A stretch of 33,893 bases of DNA from the NCBI GenBank assembly GCA_018434355.1, contig JAHDPL010000009.1, forward strand, positions 1 through 33,893, given 5' to 3'. Shown piece by piece: positions 6,055 through 13,756 of the stretch. The position numbers and the translations under genes are program-made. Every line of letters begins with the position of its first letter. The stretch's first letter is position 1. This DNA is from Sporomusaceae bacterium (lineage in GTDB: Bacteria; Bacillota; Negativicutes; UBA1444). The notes beneath the pieces are model-generated. The model saw only the letters and a list, made by a program, of their open reading frames with translations. It was not told the DNA's origin and made no database searches.

Positions 6055-7312
6055 GAAACTGCCCATCGACAGTCTGGTGCCGGCCAGCTACAATCCACGC
6101 CAAAAACTCAAACCCGGCGACAGCGAATTTGAAAAGATCAAAAACAGCATTGCCGAGTTTGGCTACGTGGATCCGGTGATCGTCAACCGCGATTTTACAG
6201 TGATCGGCGGTCATCAGCGAATCACGGTGCTGAAAGCACTGGGCTATAGCGAGATCGACTGCGTGGTCATCGACATCGACAAAACCAAAGAAAAAGCGCT
6301 CAATGTGGCGCTGAACAAAATCAGCGGCGAATGGAACAAAGAGCTTCTGGCCGAGTTGATCCAGGAGCTGCAGTCGCTCGACTATGACGTATCTTTTACC
6401 GGCTTTGACCCACCGGAACTCGAGCAACTCTTCAGTGAAGTGCATTCCAAGGAGATCAAAGAAGACGACTTTGACGTCGAAGCCGAACTGGCAAAACCGG
6501 CCATGACGCAAAAAGGAGACGTTTGGCTGCTGGGACCGCACCGGCTCGTTTGTGGCGATAGCACGGATCCGGCGATGGTGGAGCTTCTCATGGATGGCAA
6601 GAAGGCCAATCTGGTGCTGACCGATCCGCCATATAACGTGTCGTATGAGGCCAAAGCCGGCAAGATTCAAAACGACAACCTGAAAAACGACGAATTCTAT
6701 CAGTTCCTGCGCAAGGCGTTTACTCATATGGCAAGCGCCATGGCCCAGGATGCATCCGTCTACGTATTTCATGCCGATACCGAAGGACTCAATTTCCGGC
6801 GAGCTTTTAACGATGCCGGACTCTACCTGTCTGGCGTGTGCATCTGGGCCAAGCAAAGCTTGGTCTTGGGGCGCAGCCCGTATCAGTGGAAACATGAACC
6901 GATCCTCTATGGCTGGCGGAAAGACGGAAAACATAACTGGTATGCCGATCGTAAGCAAAGCACGATTTGGAACTTCGACCGGCCTTCGAAAAACGACCTG
7001 CACCCCACAATGAAGCCGGTTGCCTTGTGCGCTTACCCGATTACCAACAGCAGCTTGAGCAACTGCATTGTGCTCGATCCGTTCGGCGGCAGCGGTTCTA
7101 CGCTCATCGCCTGCCAGCAGACGGGCCGGATCTGTTTTACCTTGGAACTAGATGAAAAGTATGCTGACGTCATTGTGAAGCGCTACCTTGACTTTGTGGG
7201 CACAGCAGATCAGGTGTTTCTGCTGCGCGATGGAGAGAAGATAAACTATTCCGAAGTGGTCTCCAAGCATGGGCAGGAGGTGGGACCAGTTGGCAATGAG
7301 CCGCAGAAGTGA
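6044..7312 (+). CDS. ParB-like domain fused to a DNA methyltransferase
   Basis: This 422-aa fusion is common in Firmicutes phages. Residues 1-110 form a ParB/sulfiredoxin-like domain with the nucleotide-binding GGHQR motif. The rest is an amino-methyltransferase (N6-adenine or N4-cytosine) with DPPY near residue 193, a target-recognition middle, and the AdoMet loop DPFGGSGST near residue 347. The motif order (catalytic before cofactor) fits the beta class. It probably methylates phage DNA to escape restriction or to mark the packaging region; the recognition site is unknown. No partner restriction enzyme is seen, so it looks like an orphan methylase. It is tightly coupled to its neighbours. 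Confidence 0.92.
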   Translation: MEFKKLPIDSLVPASYNPRQKLKPGDSEFEKIKNSIAEFGYVDPVIVNRDFTVIGGHQRITVLKALGYSEIDCVVIDIDKTKEKALNVALNKISGEWNKELLAELIQELQSLDYDVSFTGFDPPELEQLFSEVHSKEIKEDDFDVEAELAKPAMTQKGDVWLLGPHRLVCGDSTDPAMVELLMDGKKANLVLTDPPYNVSYEAKAGKIQNDNLKNDEFYQFLRKAFTHMASAMAQDASVYVFHADTEGLNFRRAFNDAGLYLSGVCIWAKQSLVLGRSPYQWKHEPILYGWRKDGKHNWYADRKQSTIWNFDRPSKNDLHPTMKPVALCAYPITNSSLSNCIVLDPFGGSGSTLIACQQTGRICFTLELDEKYADVIVKRYLDFVGTADQVFLLRDGEKINYSEVVSKHGQEVGPVGNEPQK

Positions 7313-7649
7313 TTTTGTCCTGTTTATCCGTGACAAGTTTGAAGAAATCGAAAAGCTCTTTGACAGGAAAAACAAAGGCTATGGCGCAACCGACGATCTG
7401 TTCTGGAATTTCCGCCAGACGGCCGAGCGGCTATATCCGGAGATGTATACAAAGGAACCTTTCGCAGCGATGTTTCTGGTTGCCGAAACGCTGGTGGACA
7501 AGCATAACGTAGCGCTCGCCAAGGGCCTTGCGGTAAATGAATGCGACGAACGGCTGATGGACAGGATCGTATACTCCCTGCTGCAACTGAAAATGGTGTA
7601 TGAGCACTCAGAAGAAACGGCCGAAAAAAATAGTGAGATAAATCGCTGA
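7290..7649 (+). CDS. Small all-helical phage protein, possibly DUF1599/MazG-like
   Basis: This protein of about 119 aa has a predicted helical core with FDRKNKGYGATDDLFWNF near the N-terminus and the acidic ECDERLMDRIVYSLLQL near the C-terminus. This pattern resembles nucleotide-modification-associated/DUF1599 proteins, which relate to MazG-type NTP pyrophosphohydrolases. I recognise the pattern, not a specific family member. AGGAGG at 7275-7280 best fits a TTG start at 7290; an ATG at 7296 is the alternative. It overlaps the methyltransferase stop, so a role in nucleotide metabolism or base modification is an attractive guess. Confidence 0.6.
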   Translation: MAMSRRSDFVLFIRDKFEEIEKLFDRKNKGYGATDDLFWNFRQTAERLYPEMYTKEPFAAMFLVAETLVDKHNVALAKGLAVNECDERLMDRIVYSLLQLKMVYEHSEETAEKNSEINR

Positions 7650-7674
7650 AAAGCCGCATAAACACTTGCTATTA

Positions 7675-7716
7675 CCTGTGTTTAGAGTGATATATAGACT
7701 ACCAAAAAAACACAGG
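7675..7716 (+). other. Inverted repeat reaching the ribosome-binding site of the next gene
   Basis: CCTGTGTTT (7675-7683) is complementary to AAACACAGG (7708-7716), with a 24-nt loop. The right arm runs into GGGAGGG, the ribosome-binding site of the gene at 7729. Pairing in the mRNA could limit access to that site. There is no T-run, so this is not a terminator. Confidence 0.35.
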
Positions 7717-7728
7717 GAGGGAAACCAG

Positions 7729-7926
7729 ATGAGAATCCAAAAAGGCGACCGATTTTACGCAACCTACTCCAAACAAACCTACCAGATCGCCGGGAAATGG
7801 GGCGGCAACTGGGTGCTGGCCCCGGTGGACCAGGACAACAACGATTGCTTGATCTACATGAGCGAGGAAATCGAAGAAATGGTCAACAGCCGGAAATGGC
7901 TGCGGGAAGCGGGGTGCAAAAAGTGA
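7729..7926 (+). CDS. Small conserved phage protein, unknown function
   Basis: This 65-aa protein with several aromatic residues (RFYATYSKQTYQIAGKWGGNWVLAP) and an acidic helix (SEEIEEM) looks like a small beta-barrel followed by a helix. The ATG at 7729 follows GGGAGGG. Its stop overlaps the next GTG start (GTGA), so it is co-translated with the following gene. I do not recognise a family with a known role. Confidence 0.6.
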   Translation: MRIQKGDRFYATYSKQTYQIAGKWGGNWVLAPVDQDNNDCLIYMSEEIEEMVNSRKWLREAGCKK

Positions 7927-8693
7927 ACCGCAAGGAAATGGTCCAGGCGCTGGAGGCAAAATGGGCAGTCAAGGCCAAGTATCTGGGCATGCCAAGCTGC
8001 GCCTATGAAATCACTGGCGAAAAGGGAACTTTTCAGATCGACAAGGCGGGGCGGATTCTTGACCCGGAGGGACGCGAGCACGGAATCGGAGAACTGCTCG
8101 CGGATGCCCCGGCGCAGTCGGTTGAGGAAAGCGAATCTGTCGAAACCGGCGAGCTGAATTTTCAGGGCTACGCCTTTTCACTCGAAGGGCACACGGTTAT
8201 CAGCCTACGCAACATGGTCAACATGCTGGCCAGCAAACAAGCCTTGATCAGCGCTGCCTTTGGGCTGGAACAACCTCTCCTCGAAAGGGCGCTGGCCGAA
8301 GAACTGGACCAGATCCCGAACGAAGACATGGATTCTTTCGCCGCGGTTTGGCGCGACCTGGAGCAGGGCCGAGCTCCCGGGCTGAACTTGGACCTCGCAA
8401 CGCGCACGCTGATTCTTCAACTGCCGAAGGAAAAACCGACACTGGAGGAAATGACGGCGTTTCGCGATCTTGCCATCGGCATGGACGCGAGCGCGAAAAA
8501 ACTGAAACACTGCTCGCTCAAGCCGGCGCAGGAAGAGAATCCGAAATTTGCCTTCCGGACCTGGCTCATCCGGCTCGGCCTGAACGGCGACGACTTCAAA
8601 GCAACCCGAAAAGTGCTACTGGCGAATCTTGCCGGCAACAGCTCCTTCCGCAGCCCGAAACCGGCAGCAGCAAGCGGCGGGGAGGGATTCTGA
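7923..8693 (+). CDS. Phage 'virulence-related protein' family (function unproven)
   Basis: This 256-aa protein belongs to a family that is widespread in Firmicutes prophages and is often labelled virulence-related without experimental support. The N-terminus (RKEMVQALEAKW..KAKYLGMPSCAYEI) and the C-terminus (FRTWLIRLGLNGDDFKATRKVLLANLAGNSSFR) fit that family as I remember it. The middle is helical and acidic. The GTG start at 7923 overlaps the preceding stop, and TGATG links it to the next gene. Its constant place just upstream of the small terminase suggests a late phage function rather than virulence. Confidence 0.65.
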   Translation: MNRKEMVQALEAKWAVKAKYLGMPSCAYEITGEKGTFQIDKAGRILDPEGREHGIGELLADAPAQSVEESESVETGELNFQGYAFSLEGHTVISLRNMVNMLASKQALISAAFGLEQPLLERALAEELDQIPNEDMDSFAAVWRDLEQGRAPGLNLDLATRTLILQLPKEKPTLEEMTAFRDLAIGMDASAKKLKHCSLKPAQEENPKFAFRTWLIRLGLNGDDFKATRKVLLANLAGNSSFRSPKPAAASGGEGF

Positions 8694-8899
8694 TGGACCG
8701 GTTCTTTACGCAAACAACTTGTGACCGCTGCGGCGGCAGTCTTGCCGGTGGGCGGATCATGTCGATGTATAGCGCCGAGTGCATCTGCCTGGAATGCAAG
8801 GAGAAAGAGAGGGCGCGGGCAGACTACAAACAGGCCGCGCAGGCGGAACTGGACGAAGTGAGAAAGGGAAACCTGAACTACAAGGGGATCAAGGGATAG
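8693..8899 (+). CDS. Small zinc-binding phage protein
   Basis: This 68-aa protein has two CxxC knuckles (CDRCGGSLAGG and CLECKEKE) about 20 residues apart, forming a likely zinc ribbon, then a charged helix rich in Ala, Lys and Glu. The start overlaps the previous stop (TGATG). The pair with the virulence-related family gene recurs in Firmicutes prophages as I recall. No function is known. Confidence 0.6.
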   Translation: MDRFFTQTTCDRCGGSLAGGRIMSMYSAECICLECKEKERARADYKQAAQAELDEVRKGNLNYKGIKG

Positions 8900-8917
8900 A
8901 GTTAACGCAAACGTAGG

Positions 8918-8945
8918 GTCTGCCAATCGGCAGGCTCTTTACTTA
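8918..8945 (+). terminator. Short hairpin before the terminase genes
   Basis: GTCTGCC (8918-8924) and GGCAGGC (8929-8935) form a 7-bp stem with an AATC loop, followed by a T-rich but interrupted tract (TCTTTACTT). It lies about 20 nt before AAGGAGG of the small terminase. It resembles the other leader hairpins of this operon and is probably a weak terminator or leader structure. Confidence 0.4.
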
Positions 8946-8967
8946 TGCCACGCGGAAGGAGGTGAAG

Positions 8968-9453
8968 ATGATGGCGCAGGCAGGACGAAAACCAAAACCA
9001 ACGGCGATAAAACGCTTGGAAGGCAATCCCGGCAAACGCAAACTGAATGACCAAGAACCCACGCCGGCGAAAAAAGCGCCGAAATGCCCGATCTGGCTTG
9101 AAGTCGAAGCCAAGAAGGAATGGCGCCGGACGGCCAGGCAGCTGGAGGAGCTCGGCATTTTGACCGAGGTCGACATGGCCGCCTTTGCCGGCTATTGCCA
9201 GGCATATGCCCGCTGGAAGGAAGCCGAGGAATTCATCTCCCGCCACGGCACCATCGTCAAAACCCCGTCCGGGTACTGGCAGCAGGTGCCGCAGGTTTCG
9301 ATCGCCCAGACCTATCTGAAGATCATGCACAAGTTCTGTGAGCAGTTCGGCCTGACTCCCTCGGCCAGAAGCCGGATCATCGCCGAGAAGACGAGTGAAA
9401 ACGACGATCCGATGGAACTGATGCTGATCCAGGGCGGCGGCCGGAGTGTTTGA
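8968..9453 (+). CDS. terS: Terminase small subunit, P27 family
   Basis: This protein of about 161 aa is a P27-type small terminase, which recognises the packaging site and recruits the large subunit. Family marks are the basic N-terminus (GRKPKPTAIKRLEGNPGKRKLN), the PxCPxWL segment, then helices with LGILTEVDMAAFAGYCQAYARW, and the C-terminal FGLTPSARSRI. AAGGAGG at 8956-8962 precedes two adjacent ATGs (8968, 8971) and a GTG at 8962; 8968 or 8971 are the best starts. Its end overlaps the large subunit start by 8 nt. P27 terminases usually go with HNH nucleases and cos packaging, as here. Confidence 0.94.
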   Translation: MMAQAGRKPKPTAIKRLEGNPGKRKLNDQEPTPAKKAPKCPIWLEVEAKKEWRRTARQLEELGILTEVDMAAFAGYCQAYARWKEAEEFISRHGTIVKTPSGYWQQVPQVSIAQTYLKIMHKFCEQFGLTPSARSRIIAEKTSENDDPMELMLIQGGGRSV

Positions 9454-10990
9454 CGCGAACAAGGCGCAGCGGGCGGTGGAATTCATCCGCTGCCTGAAGC
9501 ATACCAAGGGGCAGTGGCGCGGCGTGCCGTTTGATCTTCTCCCCTGGCAGGACAGCATCATCCGCGATCTGTTCGGCACGGTAAAAGAAAATGGCTATCG
9601 GCAGTACAATTCAGCGTATATCGAGATTCCCAAGAAAAATGGCAAGAGCGAGTTGGCGGCGGCGGTCGCTCTCCTCATGACCTGCGGCGACGGCGAGTGG
9701 GGCGCGGAAGTTTATGGCTGCGCCTCCGACCGCCAGCAAGCCTCGATCGTCTTTGACGTTGCAGTGGATATGGTCGATCAATGTCCGGCATTGCGAAAAA
9801 GGATCAAGCCGGTGATGTCGGTGAAGCGGCTGGTGTATAAGCCGACGAACAGTTTTTATCAGGTGCTTTCGGCGGAGGCCTACACCAAGCATGGCCTGAA
9901 CGTACACGCGGTGGTGTTCGATGAACTCCACGCCCAGCCGAGCCGCGACCTCTATGACGTCATGACCAAGGGCTCCGGCGACGCCCGGCTGCAGCCGCTT
10001 TTTTTCCTGATTACCACCGCCGGCACCGATCGCAATTCGATCTGCTGGGAAGTTCATCAGAAAGCGATGGATATTCTCGAGGGGCGAAAAATCGACCCGA
10101 CCTTCTATCCGGTGATTTACGGCACCCCAGACGACGCCGACTGGGGGCAGGAGGAGAACTGGTACAAGGCCAACCCCTCACTAGGGCAAACCATCGACAT
10201 CGAAAAGGTGAGAAATGCTTTTTTGAGCGCCCGGGAGAACCCGGCGGAGGAAAATCTGTTCCGCCAGCTTAGGCTGAATCAATGGGTCAAGCAGTCGGTG
10301 CGCTGGATGCCGATGCACGCTTGGGACGAATGCGCTTTTGCGGTGGAACCGGAAACCTTGCGCGGACGGCTCTGCTATGGCGGATTGGATTTGTCCAGCA
10401 CGACGGATGTCACGGCCTTTGTGCTGGTGTTCCCGCCGATGGATGACGAGGACAAATTTGTTGTTTTGCCGTTTTTCTGGATTCCGGCGGACAATCTTGC
10501 CACCAGGGTCCGACGCGACCACGTTCCCTATGATATCTGGCAACGGCAAGGCTATCTCAAAACCACCGAAGGCAATGTCGTGCATTACGGCTTCATTGAA
10601 ACCTTCATCGAGGAACTGAATACCCGGTATCACATCAAGGAGATCGCCTTTGACCGCTGGGGCGCGGTGCAGATGGTGCAGAACCTTGAAGGAATGGGCT
10701 TTACCGTGGTGCCGTTCGGGCAAGGGTACAAGGACATGTCGCCGGCATCCAAGGAACTGATGAAGCTGACGCTGGAAAAGAAGCTGGCCCACGGCGGCCA
10801 TCCGGTGCTTCGCTGGATGATGGACAATGTCTACGTCCGGACTGACCCGGCCGGCAACATCAAGCCGGACAAAGAAAAAAGCACCGAGCGGATTGACGGT
10901 GCCGTGGCGATGATCATGGCGCTCGACCGGGCGATCCGGAACGAGAATCCGGGGAGCGTGTATGATGGCAGGGGGATATTGGTGCTGTGA
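9446..10990 (+). CDS. terL: Terminase large subunit
   Basis: This 514-aa large terminase is the ATPase and nuclease motor that fills the capsid. The N-terminal ATPase has the adenine-binding LLPWQ, Walker A IPKKNGKSE (about residues 61-69) and Walker B VVFDELHA (about 155-162), with a coupling motif ITTAGT. The C-terminal RNase H-like nuclease has GLDLSSTTD (about 312-320), AFDRWGA and the final acidic IDGAVAMIMAL. Full length and all motifs are intact. The GTG start at 9446 lies within the end of terS. The operon is interrupted directly after this gene by a toxin-antitoxin module. Confidence 0.96.
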   Translation: MFDANKAQRAVEFIRCLKHTKGQWRGVPFDLLPWQDSIIRDLFGTVKENGYRQYNSAYIEIPKKNGKSELAAAVALLMTCGDGEWGAEVYGCASDRQQASIVFDVAVDMVDQCPALRKRIKPVMSVKRLVYKPTNSFYQVLSAEAYTKHGLNVHAVVFDELHAQPSRDLYDVMTKGSGDARLQPLFFLITTAGTDRNSICWEVHQKAMDILEGRKIDPTFYPVIYGTPDDADWGQEENWYKANPSLGQTIDIEKVRNAFLSARENPAEENLFRQLRLNQWVKQSVRWMPMHAWDECAFAVEPETLRGRLCYGGLDLSSTTDVTAFVLVFPPMDDEDKFVVLPFFWIPADNLATRVRRDHVPYDIWQRQGYLKTTEGNVVHYGFIETFIEELNTRYHIKEIAFDRWGAVQMVQNLEGMGFTVVPFGQGYKDMSPASKELMKLTLEKKLAHGGHPVLRWMMDNVYVRTDPAGNIKPDKEKSTERIDGAVAMIMALDRAIRNENPGSVYDGRGILVL

Positions 10991-11124
10991 AAATGAAATA
11001 ACTCGAAGAAATCCGCGATCTTATTTCACTAAACGCTTAATCCGTGCAATAGCGAGCGATACGAGTGACCCTTTGGGATGAAAACGTTTTGACAGGCGAG
11101 AACAGGGATGAAATTCAGGGCAGA

Positions 11125-11153
11125 TTGAGAACGGGGCATAATTATGGTACAAT
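11125..11153 (+). promoter_or_regulatory. Promoter of the toxin-antitoxin operon
   Basis: TTGAGA (11125-11130) and TACAAT (11148-11153) are separated by exactly 17 bp, 26 bp before the antitoxin ATG. With AGGAGGG at 11164-11170 this gives the module its own expression signals inside the phage late operon, as needed for expression during lysogeny. The rest of 10991-11124 holds only a small GAAATAA/TTATTTC inverted repeat (10995-11001, 11021-11027). Confidence 0.55.
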
Positions 11154-11179
11154 AAAGCCGCAAAGGAGGGCTGATGATT

Positions 11180-11440
11180 ATGCCTCAAATTATTCCCATT
11201 CGAGATTTGAAAAATACCAGTGAAATTTCTCAAAAGTGCCATGCAACCAATGAGCCTGTTTTCATTACCAAGAATGGTTATGGCGATATGGTGATCATGA
11301 GTATGAAAACCTATGAAGAACAGATGTTTATGCTGGACGTTTACAAAAAACTTGCCGAAGCGGAGAAACAGCTGTCGGAAGGGAAAGTGCTTGACGGAGA
11401 GGCTTCTTTACGCAGCTTACGAGAAAAGTACAATGTATAA
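11180..11440 (+). CDS. Phd/YefM-family antitoxin
   Basis: This 86-aa protein starts with MPQIIPIRDLKNTSEISQ, the recognisable Phd/YefM N-terminal DNA-binding fold, with the family segment EPVFITKNGYGDMVIMS and a C-terminal helical tail that would wrap the toxin. It should neutralise the toxin encoded next and repress its own promoter at 11125-11153. The ATG at 11180 is better spaced from AGGAGGG (11164-11170) than the ATG at 11174. Its stop overlaps the toxin start by 8 nt, the usual coupling of such pairs. Confidence 0.9.
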   Translation: MPQIIPIRDLKNTSEISQKCHATNEPVFITKNGYGDMVIMSMKTYEEQMFMLDVYKKLAEAEKQLSEGKVLDGEASLRSLREKYNV

Positions 11441-11741
11441 GCTGTTCGTCACGGAACTTGCACATCAGGATTTGGACAATATCATTTCGTACATTGCCGT
11501 AAAATTGTCTAACCCCAAAGCGGCCGGAGATTTCCTTGACGAAGTGACAGCCTGCTACAGTTTTCTGAAAAGCAATCCGCTGATGTATGCAGGATGCCTG
11601 GATGAACGGTTAGGGAAAGAGGGTTACCGGAAAGCGGTCATCAAGAACTACGTGCTGGTGTATAAAGTGGATGAAGCCTCCCAAACAGTAAGCATTATGC
11701 GCTTTTTCTACAGCGCGCAGGATTACACGAAGTTGATATAA
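11433..11741 (+). CDS. RelE/ParE-family toxin
   Basis: This 102-aa small basic protein has the RelE/ParE layout: N-terminal strand YKLFVTELAHQDL, two helices (DNIISYIAVKLSN, AAGDFLDEVTACYSFL), and a C-terminal beta sheet with YRKAVIKNYVLVYKVD and IMRFFYSAQDY. The residues cannot tell an mRNA interferase (RelE) from a gyrase poison (ParE). The helical N-terminal half and the phrase RFFYSAQDY fit the ParE-like plasmid-stabilisation group. It overlaps the antitoxin gene. Inserted in a prophage, it probably stabilises the lysogen or blocks other phages. Confidence 0.88.
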   Translation: MYKLFVTELAHQDLDNIISYIAVKLSNPKAAGDFLDEVTACYSFLKSNPLMYAGCLDERLGKEGYRKAVIKNYVLVYKVDEASQTVSIMRFFYSAQDYTKLI

Positions 11742-11757
11742 TTTTGCCAACGCTTTA

Positions 11758-11784
11758 AGCATCTGCACCCGCAGGTGCTTTTTT
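11758..11784 (+). terminator. Intrinsic terminator after the toxin-antitoxin module
   Basis: AGCATCTGC (11758-11766) pairs with GCAGGTGCT (11771-11779) around an ACCC loop, followed by TTTTT. The stem is strong with one G-U pair. It would stop the toxin operon, yet it also stands in the path of late transcription into the portal gene, so late transcripts must read through or be antiterminated. Confidence 0.65.
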
Positions 11785-11808
11785 GCGCCCATTTTCAGGA
11801 GGTGAGTC

Positions 11809-13047
11809 ATGAAAATACCCTTCATATCCCGCCTTTTTCCCACAAGGGCCAGTCCGAAAAACAGCTTCTGGAGCAGTCCGTACAGCTTTTTCTTCGGCTC
11901 AAGCTCCAGCGGCAAATCAGTCAACGAGAAAACGGCGCTTCAGACCACGGCGGTCTATGCCTGCGTCCGGATTCTGGCTGAAACCATCGCTTCCCTGCCG
12001 CTTCACACGTACCGGTACAGCCCCGGCGGCAAGGAAAAAGCCTTGGATCACCCCCTGTACTATCTCCTGCATAACGAACCCAACTCGGAGATGACCTCAT
12101 TCGTGTTTCGCGAAACGCTGATGGGTCATCTGTTGTTATGGGGCAACGCCTATGCCCAAGTGATCCGGGACGGGCGGGGCAGGGTACTTGGCCTGTACCC
12201 GCTTTTGCCGAGCAAGATGCTGGTGAATCGCACCGACCAGGGAATCTTGTTCTACCAGTACGAAAAAGACGGCCGGACATATTTCCTCCCGGATACGGAT
12301 GTCCTCCACATTCCCGGACTCGGCTTTGACGGACTGGTCGGCTACTCGCCGATTGCCATGGCCAAGAACGCTATCGGCATGGCGATCGCTACCGAGGAGT
12401 ACGGTGCGAAGTTCTTTGCCAACGGGGCCAGCCCCGGCGGTGTGCTGGAACATCCGGGCGTGGTCAAAGACCCGGGGAAAATCCGGGAAAGCTGGAATGC
12501 CGTGTACCAGGGCAGCGGCAACGCCCACCGGGTAGCGGTGCTGGAGGAGGGAATGAAGTTCCAGCCCATCGGCATCCCGCCGGAACAAGCGCAATTTCTG
12601 GAGACCCGCAAGTATCAGCTGAACGAGATCGCCCGCATCTTTCGCATTCCGCCCCACATGATCGGCGACCTAGAGAAATCGAGCTTCTCCAACATTGAAC
12701 AGCAGTCGCTGGAGTTTGTCATGTACACCCTCGATCCGTGGGTGATTCGCTGGGAACAGGCGATCAGCCGGGCGCTGTTGTCAGGCAGCGAAAAACGGCA
12801 ATATTTCGTCAAGTTCAATGTGGACGGCCTCTTGCGCGGCGATTACCAGAGCCGGATGAACGGCTATGCGGTGGGACGGCAGAACGGCTGGCTATCCGCC
12901 AACGACATCCGTGAACTGGAAAACCTCAACCGGATTCCGTCGGAGCTTGGCGGTGACTTGTACCTCGTCAATGGCAACATGACCAAGCTGGCGGATGCCG
13001 GAATCTTTGCCCAAAACAAATCCAACCGAACGGAGGAAAGCGCATGA
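11809..13047 (+). CDS. Portal protein (HK97 gp3-like)
   Basis: This 412-aa HK97-type portal forms the dodecameric ring at the capsid vertex through which DNA enters. The phage-portal family signature is clear: TTAVYACVRILAETIASLPLHTY near residue 50, LLHNEPNSEMTSFVFRETL, LLLWGNAYAQVIRD, and the C-terminal helix region FLETRKYQLNEIARIFRIPPHMIGDLEKSSFSN. Length is normal. GGAGGTG precedes the ATG. The gene overlaps the following protease by ATGA, so the pair is coupled. Confidence 0.95.
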   Translation: MKIPFISRLFPTRASPKNSFWSSPYSFFFGSSSSGKSVNEKTALQTTAVYACVRILAETIASLPLHTYRYSPGGKEKALDHPLYYLLHNEPNSEMTSFVFRETLMGHLLLWGNAYAQVIRDGRGRVLGLYPLLPSKMLVNRTDQGILFYQYEKDGRTYFLPDTDVLHIPGLGFDGLVGYSPIAMAKNAIGMAIATEEYGAKFFANGASPGGVLEHPGVVKDPGKIRESWNAVYQGSGNAHRVAVLEEGMKFQPIGIPPEQAQFLETRKYQLNEIARIFRIPPHMIGDLEKSSFSNIEQQSLEFVMYTLDPWVIRWEQAISRALLSGSEKRQYFVKFNVDGLLRGDYQSRMNGYAVGRQNGWLSANDIRELENLNRIPSELGGDLYLVNGNMTKLADAGIFAQNKSNRTEESA

Positions 13048-13736
13048 GAAAATTTTGGAACTGGGTCAAAAACGAGGCTGGACGCACCTTGTATTTTGAC
13101 GGCTACATCGCCCAGGACAGCTGGCTGGACGACGACATCACGCCGAAAAAGTTCAAAGCTGAACTGAACCAAGATACGGGCGCCATTACCGTCTGGCTCA
13201 ACTCGCCGGGCGGCGACGTGTTCGCGGCCAGCCAGATCTACACCATGCTCAAGGAATATGAGGGCAAGGTAACAGTCAAGATCGAAGGCATCGCGGCCAG
13301 CGCCGCCTCGGTGATCGCCATGGCCGGCGATGAGATCGTGATGTCGCCGGTCGCCATGATGATGATCCACAATCCGGCCACCGTCGTCTTCGGCGAGGCG
13401 GCGGATCTGGCAAGCGGGATCAAGCTTCTGGGCGAGGTCAAGGAAAGCATCATCAACGCCTATGAAGAGAGGACCAAGCTGCCGCGCGGCAAAATCTCCG
13501 GCATGATGGATGCGGAAACGTGGTTCAGCGCCCAGAAAGCGGTCGAGCTCGGCTTTGCCGATAAAATCCTCTACGCACCTGAACCCCAGGAAGCGCCGGA
13601 GGGTTTTTTATTTGACCGGCTCACCGTGACCAACGCGCTGCTCCGCAAGCTGCCCCGGCAACCCCGGGAAGAAGCCGCCGCGCCGATCGGCACGCCGCAC
13701 CAGGAACTCTTGAAACGACTCGAGCTACTCAAATAA
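13044..13736 (+). CDS. ClpP-like head maturation protease
   Basis: This 230-aa prohead protease of the ClpP/S14 family trims the capsid delta domain and scaffold during head maturation. Motifs: WLNSPGGDVFAASQIY, the nucleophile in GIAASAAS (Ser86), the histidine in MMMIHNP (about residue 109) and the acid in the MDAETWFS region. All three catalytic positions are present. The C-terminal 60 residues (EPQEAPEGFLFDRL onward) extend past the catalytic core and may contact the capsid. It lies between portal and capsid, as usual. Confidence 0.95.
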   Translation: MRKFWNWVKNEAGRTLYFDGYIAQDSWLDDDITPKKFKAELNQDTGAITVWLNSPGGDVFAASQIYTMLKEYEGKVTVKIEGIAASAASVIAMAGDEIVMSPVAMMMIHNPATVVFGEAADLASGIKLLGEVKESIINAYEERTKLPRGKISGMMDAETWFSAQKAVELGFADKILYAPEPQEAPEGFLFDRLTVTNALLRKLPRQPREEAAAPIGTPHQELLKRLELLK

Positions 13737-13756
13737 CACAGCAGGAGGGACCGGAT

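Noticed and set aside
13565-13612. Terminator-like hairpin near the end of the ClpP-like gene
   Set aside because: It has a GGGTTTTTT run but lies inside the coding region with only a short, poorly paired stem, so I do not claim a terminator.
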